The notes under the pieces were generated by a model. That model was not told the origin of the DNA. It saw only the letters and a program-made list of their open reading frames with translations, and searched no databases. The position numbers were made by a program, and so were the translations under genes. A stretch of DNA of 64,000 nt, taken from positions 248,001 to 312,000 of the forward strand of contig NZ_WTYC01000002.1 of NCBI RefSeq assembly GCF_009827325.1, given 5' to 3'. This document shows positions 62,055 through 64,000 of the stretch, piece by piece (the stretch's first letter is position 1; each line of letters opens with the position of its first letter). Origin of the DNA: Qipengyuania vulgaris (GTDB taxonomy: Bacteria > Pseudomonadota > Alphaproteobacteria > Sphingomonadales > Sphingomonadaceae).

Positions 62055-63581
62055 ATGAGTGCATTCGGGCGGAAGAACGGGCCGACTGGCATGGGCGCCG
62101 GATCGCGTCCGCAATTCGGTGTCGCTCGGCCGATGCATGGCGGCGGCGCACCCGATAAAGAAGACAAGAAGCAAGCTGGCGGAGAACAGTTTCCGCCGCT
62201 CCCGCAGGACAGTGCTCCCCCTCCCGGCACAGGCGGTTCGGCCGCCAGTTCGGAAGCCATGGCGCGCCTGTCGGAACGCATGAATTCCACGCATTCTGGC
62301 GATTCGGAAGTCGGCGGTTTCGAAGCCAGCGTACACAAGATCAAGGAGCAAGTCCTTCCCCGCTTGCTCGAACGCGTCGACCCCGAGGCGGCCGCGACGC
62401 TGACGAAGGACGAACTCTCCGAAGAATTCCGTCCGATCATCATGGAAGTTCTGGCCGAACTGAAGGTCACCCTGAACCGGCGAGAACAATTTGCGCTCGA
62501 GAAGGTGCTCGTCGACGAACTGCTCGGCTTCGGCCCGCTCGAAGAACTGCTAAATGACCCAGACATTTCGGACATCATGGTCAACGGCCCCGATCAGACC
62601 TACATCGAAAAGAAGGGCAAACTGGTCATCGCGCCGATCCGCTTTCGTGATGAACAGCATTTGTTCCAAATCGCCCAGCGCATCGTTAACCAGGTCGGTC
62701 GCCGTGTCGACCAGACGACCCCATTGGCCGACGCCCGGTTGAAAGACGGGTCACGTGTCAACGTCATCGTGCCGCCGCTCTCACTACGCGGCACCGCGAT
62801 CTCGATCCGTAAATTCTCCGAGAAGCCGATCACGCTCGACATGCTGCAGGGCTTCGGTTCGATGAGCGAGAAGATGTGTACGGCGCTCAAGATCGCAGGC
62901 GCCTGCCGTATGAATATCGTCATTTCGGGCGGCACGGGCTCTGGTAAAACGACGATGCTCAACGCCCTGTCAAAGATGATCGACCCGGGCGAGCGCGTTC
63001 TCACCATCGAGGACGCCGCAGAACTTCGGCTGCAGCAGCCGCACTGGCTGCCGCTCGAAACGCGCCCGCCGAACCTCGAAGGACAAGGCGCGATTACCAT
63101 CGGCGACCTCGTAAAGAACGCACTGCGTATGCGCCCCGACCGCATCATTCTTGGCGAAATCCGCGGCGCGGAATGTTTCGACCTACTTGCGGCGATGAAC
63201 ACGGGCCACGACGGATCGATGTGTACACTTCACGCGAACAGTCCGCGCGAATGCCTCGGCCGCATGGAAAACATGATCCTGATGGGCGATATCAAAATCC
63301 CCAAGGAAGCCATCAGCCGCCAGATCGCCGAATCAGTGGATCTGGTTGTTCAGGTCAAGCGACTTCGCGACGGTTCGCGCCGCACCACCAACATCACCGA
63401 GGTGATCGGGATGGAAGGCGACGTGATCGTAACGCAGGAACTGTTCAAGTTCGAATATCTGGACGAGAGCGAGGACGGCAAGATCATGGGCGAGTATCGC
63501 AGTTCAGGCCTGCGTCCCTACACTCTAGAAAAGGCCCGCCAGTTCGGCTTCGACCAGGCCTATCTCGAAGCCTGCCTCTAG
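62055..63581 (+). CDS. cpaF: CpaF/TadA-type secretion ATPase
   Basis: 508 residues. Hexameric ATPase of Tad/Flp pilus machines. A disordered Gly/Pro/Ala-rich N-terminus of ~85 residues is followed by the N-terminal domain (LGFGPLEELLNDPDISDIMV), Walker A GGTGSGKTT (292-300), Walker B and Asp box (RIILGEIRGAECFDLL) and the His box GHDGSMCTLHANSP. No other tad/cpa gene (cpaBCE, tadBC, flp) lies in the surrounding 60 kb to the left, and the next gene to the right is unrelated. Confidence 0.94.
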   Translation: MSAFGRKNGPTGMGAGSRPQFGVARPMHGGGAPDKEDKKQAGGEQFPPLPQDSAPPPGTGGSAASSEAMARLSERMNSTHSGDSEVGGFEASVHKIKEQVLPRLLERVDPEAAATLTKDELSEEFRPIIMEVLAELKVTLNRREQFALEKVLVDELLGFGPLEELLNDPDISDIMVNGPDQTYIEKKGKLVIAPIRFRDEQHLFQIAQRIVNQVGRRVDQTTPLADARLKDGSRVNVIVPPLSLRGTAISIRKFSEKPITLDMLQGFGSMSEKMCTALKIAGACRMNIVISGGTGSGKTTMLNALSKMIDPGERVLTIEDAAELRLQQPHWLPLETRPPNLEGQGAITIGDLVKNALRMRPDRIILGEIRGAECFDLLAAMNTGHDGSMCTLHANSPRECLGRMENMILMGDIKIPKEAISRQIAESVDLVVQVKRLRDGSRRTTNITEVIGMEGDVIVTQELFKFEYLDESEDGKIMGEYRSSGLRPYTLEKARQFGFDQAYLEACL

Positions 63582-63585
63582 GGCT

Positions 63586-63810
63586 CTAGCCGCGGATCAT
63601 GCCCGGTATCGCGACGGCCAGCAGCCCGCCGCCCACCACGGCGCAAATCAGAAAAAGCCCGGTCCAGGGCACCCATCCTACGCCGTCGATCTTCGCCCGC
63701 TTGGCGCGTCGGCGCTCCATCACCAGGGTGATACCGGCGAATAGCAAGAATCCCGCTCCCCAAACGGCAAGGATGTCCGCTTCGCTGGCAAATGTCAGAA
63801 ATTCGCGCAT
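63586..63810 (-). CDS. Small two-helix membrane protein
   Basis: 74 residues. Two hydrophobic helices (about residues 13-30 and 48-70) joined by a basic loop MERRRAKRAKIDG. No family recognised. Convergent with cpaF, 4 bp between stops. ATG 63810; the divergent stress promoter and lipoprotein gene begin 50 bp beyond. Confidence 0.6.
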   Translation of the reverse strand: MREFLTFASEADILAVWGAGFLLFAGITLVMERRRAKRAKIDGVGWVPWTGLFLICAVVGGGLLAVAIPGMIRG

Positions 63811-63859
63811 CGCGGCGCCATATGGGTTGCAGCCGGTCTTCTGCCAAGCTGGCGTTCAG

Positions 63860-63884
63860 GGAACCGGGTTATAGCTTGGTCGTT
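63860..63884 (+). promoter_or_regulatory. Probable EcfG (general stress sigma factor) promoter
   Basis: GGAAC at 63860-63864 is followed after 16 bases by CGTT at 63881-63884, matching the alphaproteobacterial EcfG consensus GGAAC-N16/17-CGTT. The next gene, starting at 63934, encodes an entericidin-like lipoprotein, a family often under this regulon. The pairing of site and gene is the main support. Confidence 0.65.
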
Positions 63885-63933
63885 CCTTTCTGTTGAACGC
63901 CCTATGGTCGGGCTCTTCGGGAAGGATATAACC

Positions 63934-64000
63934 ATGATCAAGAAGCTAATGCTCGCCCTTGGAATTACCACGATGAGCCTCGCCGCCACTGCCTGCAACA
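63934..64000 (+). CDS. Entericidin-like small lipoprotein, N-terminal part (runs off the window)
   Basis: 22 residues are visible: MIKKLMLALGITTMSLAATACN. The basic start, hydrophobic core and lipobox LAATAC followed by Asn fit a lipoprotein signal, and this beginning is typical of the entericidin A/B family of about 45-residue toxins or stress lipoproteins. GAAGGA lies 8 bases before the ATG. The mature part is outside the window, so the assignment is provisional. Confidence 0.7.
   Translation, partial: MIKKLMLALGITTMSLAATACN

Overview
The window reads as a chromosomal segment of a GC-rich alphaproteobacterium of the order Sphingomonadales, most likely Erythrobacteraceae (Erythrobacter/Qipengyuania type). 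The basis is protein-level resemblance of recognised genes (pyrE-pdxJ-acpS-lepB order, maf-RNase-yacG-tRNA-Phe order, HppA, many TonB-dependent receptor and M16 genes), not a database search. No rRNA, insertion sequence, prophage or CRISPR array was seen. Coding density is very high, with many 1-11 bp start/stop overlaps and frequent GTG/TTG starts.

Layout. 0-1.5 kb: start of cytochrome c oxidase subunit I and all of subunit II (minus strand). 1.7-7.6 kb: a tightly packed plus-strand operon pyrE-pdxJ-(small membrane protein)-acpS-lepB-AI-2E permease-DUF3089 hydrolase-ruvX-small membrane protein. 7.7-8.5 kb: two PaaI-type thioesterases. 8.5-11.8 kb: a class A penicillin-binding protein and the cobS-type AAA ATPase (minus). 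11.8-20 kb: accessory region with an MpaB-type oxygenase gene, an HxlR regulator, and a divergent eight-gene plus-strand run of VOC, DUF1428, GST and RibD-like reductase genes, then a membrane diguanylate cyclase. 20.1-24.4 kb: a J-domain gene divergent from bolA-GST-pirin-SDR-hydrolase. 25.5-28.8 kb: hisG-hisD-nusB-thiL. 28.9-31.1 kb: proton-pumping pyrophosphatase. 31.2-34.1 kb: acyl-CoA thioesterase II and a DbpA/DeaD-like RNA helicase with a strongly structured leader. 34.1-42.3 kb: universal stress protein, uvrC, amino-acid permease, BaiN-type flavoprotein and a TonB-receptor-like barrel with a cysteine-containing repeat insert. 42.5-46.0 kb: infA-maf-RNase E/G-like-yacG-tRNA-Phe-CPA1 antiporter. 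46.1-56.5 kb: purC, then DUF3857/transglutaminase, lipid kinase, M16 peptidase and a TonB receptor, then purS-purQ. 56.5-61.8 kb: GGDEF-EAL protein, glmS, EamA exporter. 62.0-64.0 kb: a lone cpaF, a small membrane protein, and the start of an entericidin-like lipoprotein gene behind a probable EcfG (general stress) promoter.

Most of the window is ordinary housekeeping. The best candidates for something undescribed are the HxlR-controlled VOC/GST/DUF1428 cluster at 13.0-18.8 kb with its two 12-bp direct repeats 21 bp apart, and the multibranched leader RNA at about 32.12-32.25 kb in front of the DEAD-box helicase. Smaller curiosities are a probable CTG start for thiL, four convergent gene pairs that all end in a shared CTAG, and the cysteine-repeat insert in the outer-membrane barrel. 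All functional statements rest on reading motifs by eye; no alignment or search was run.
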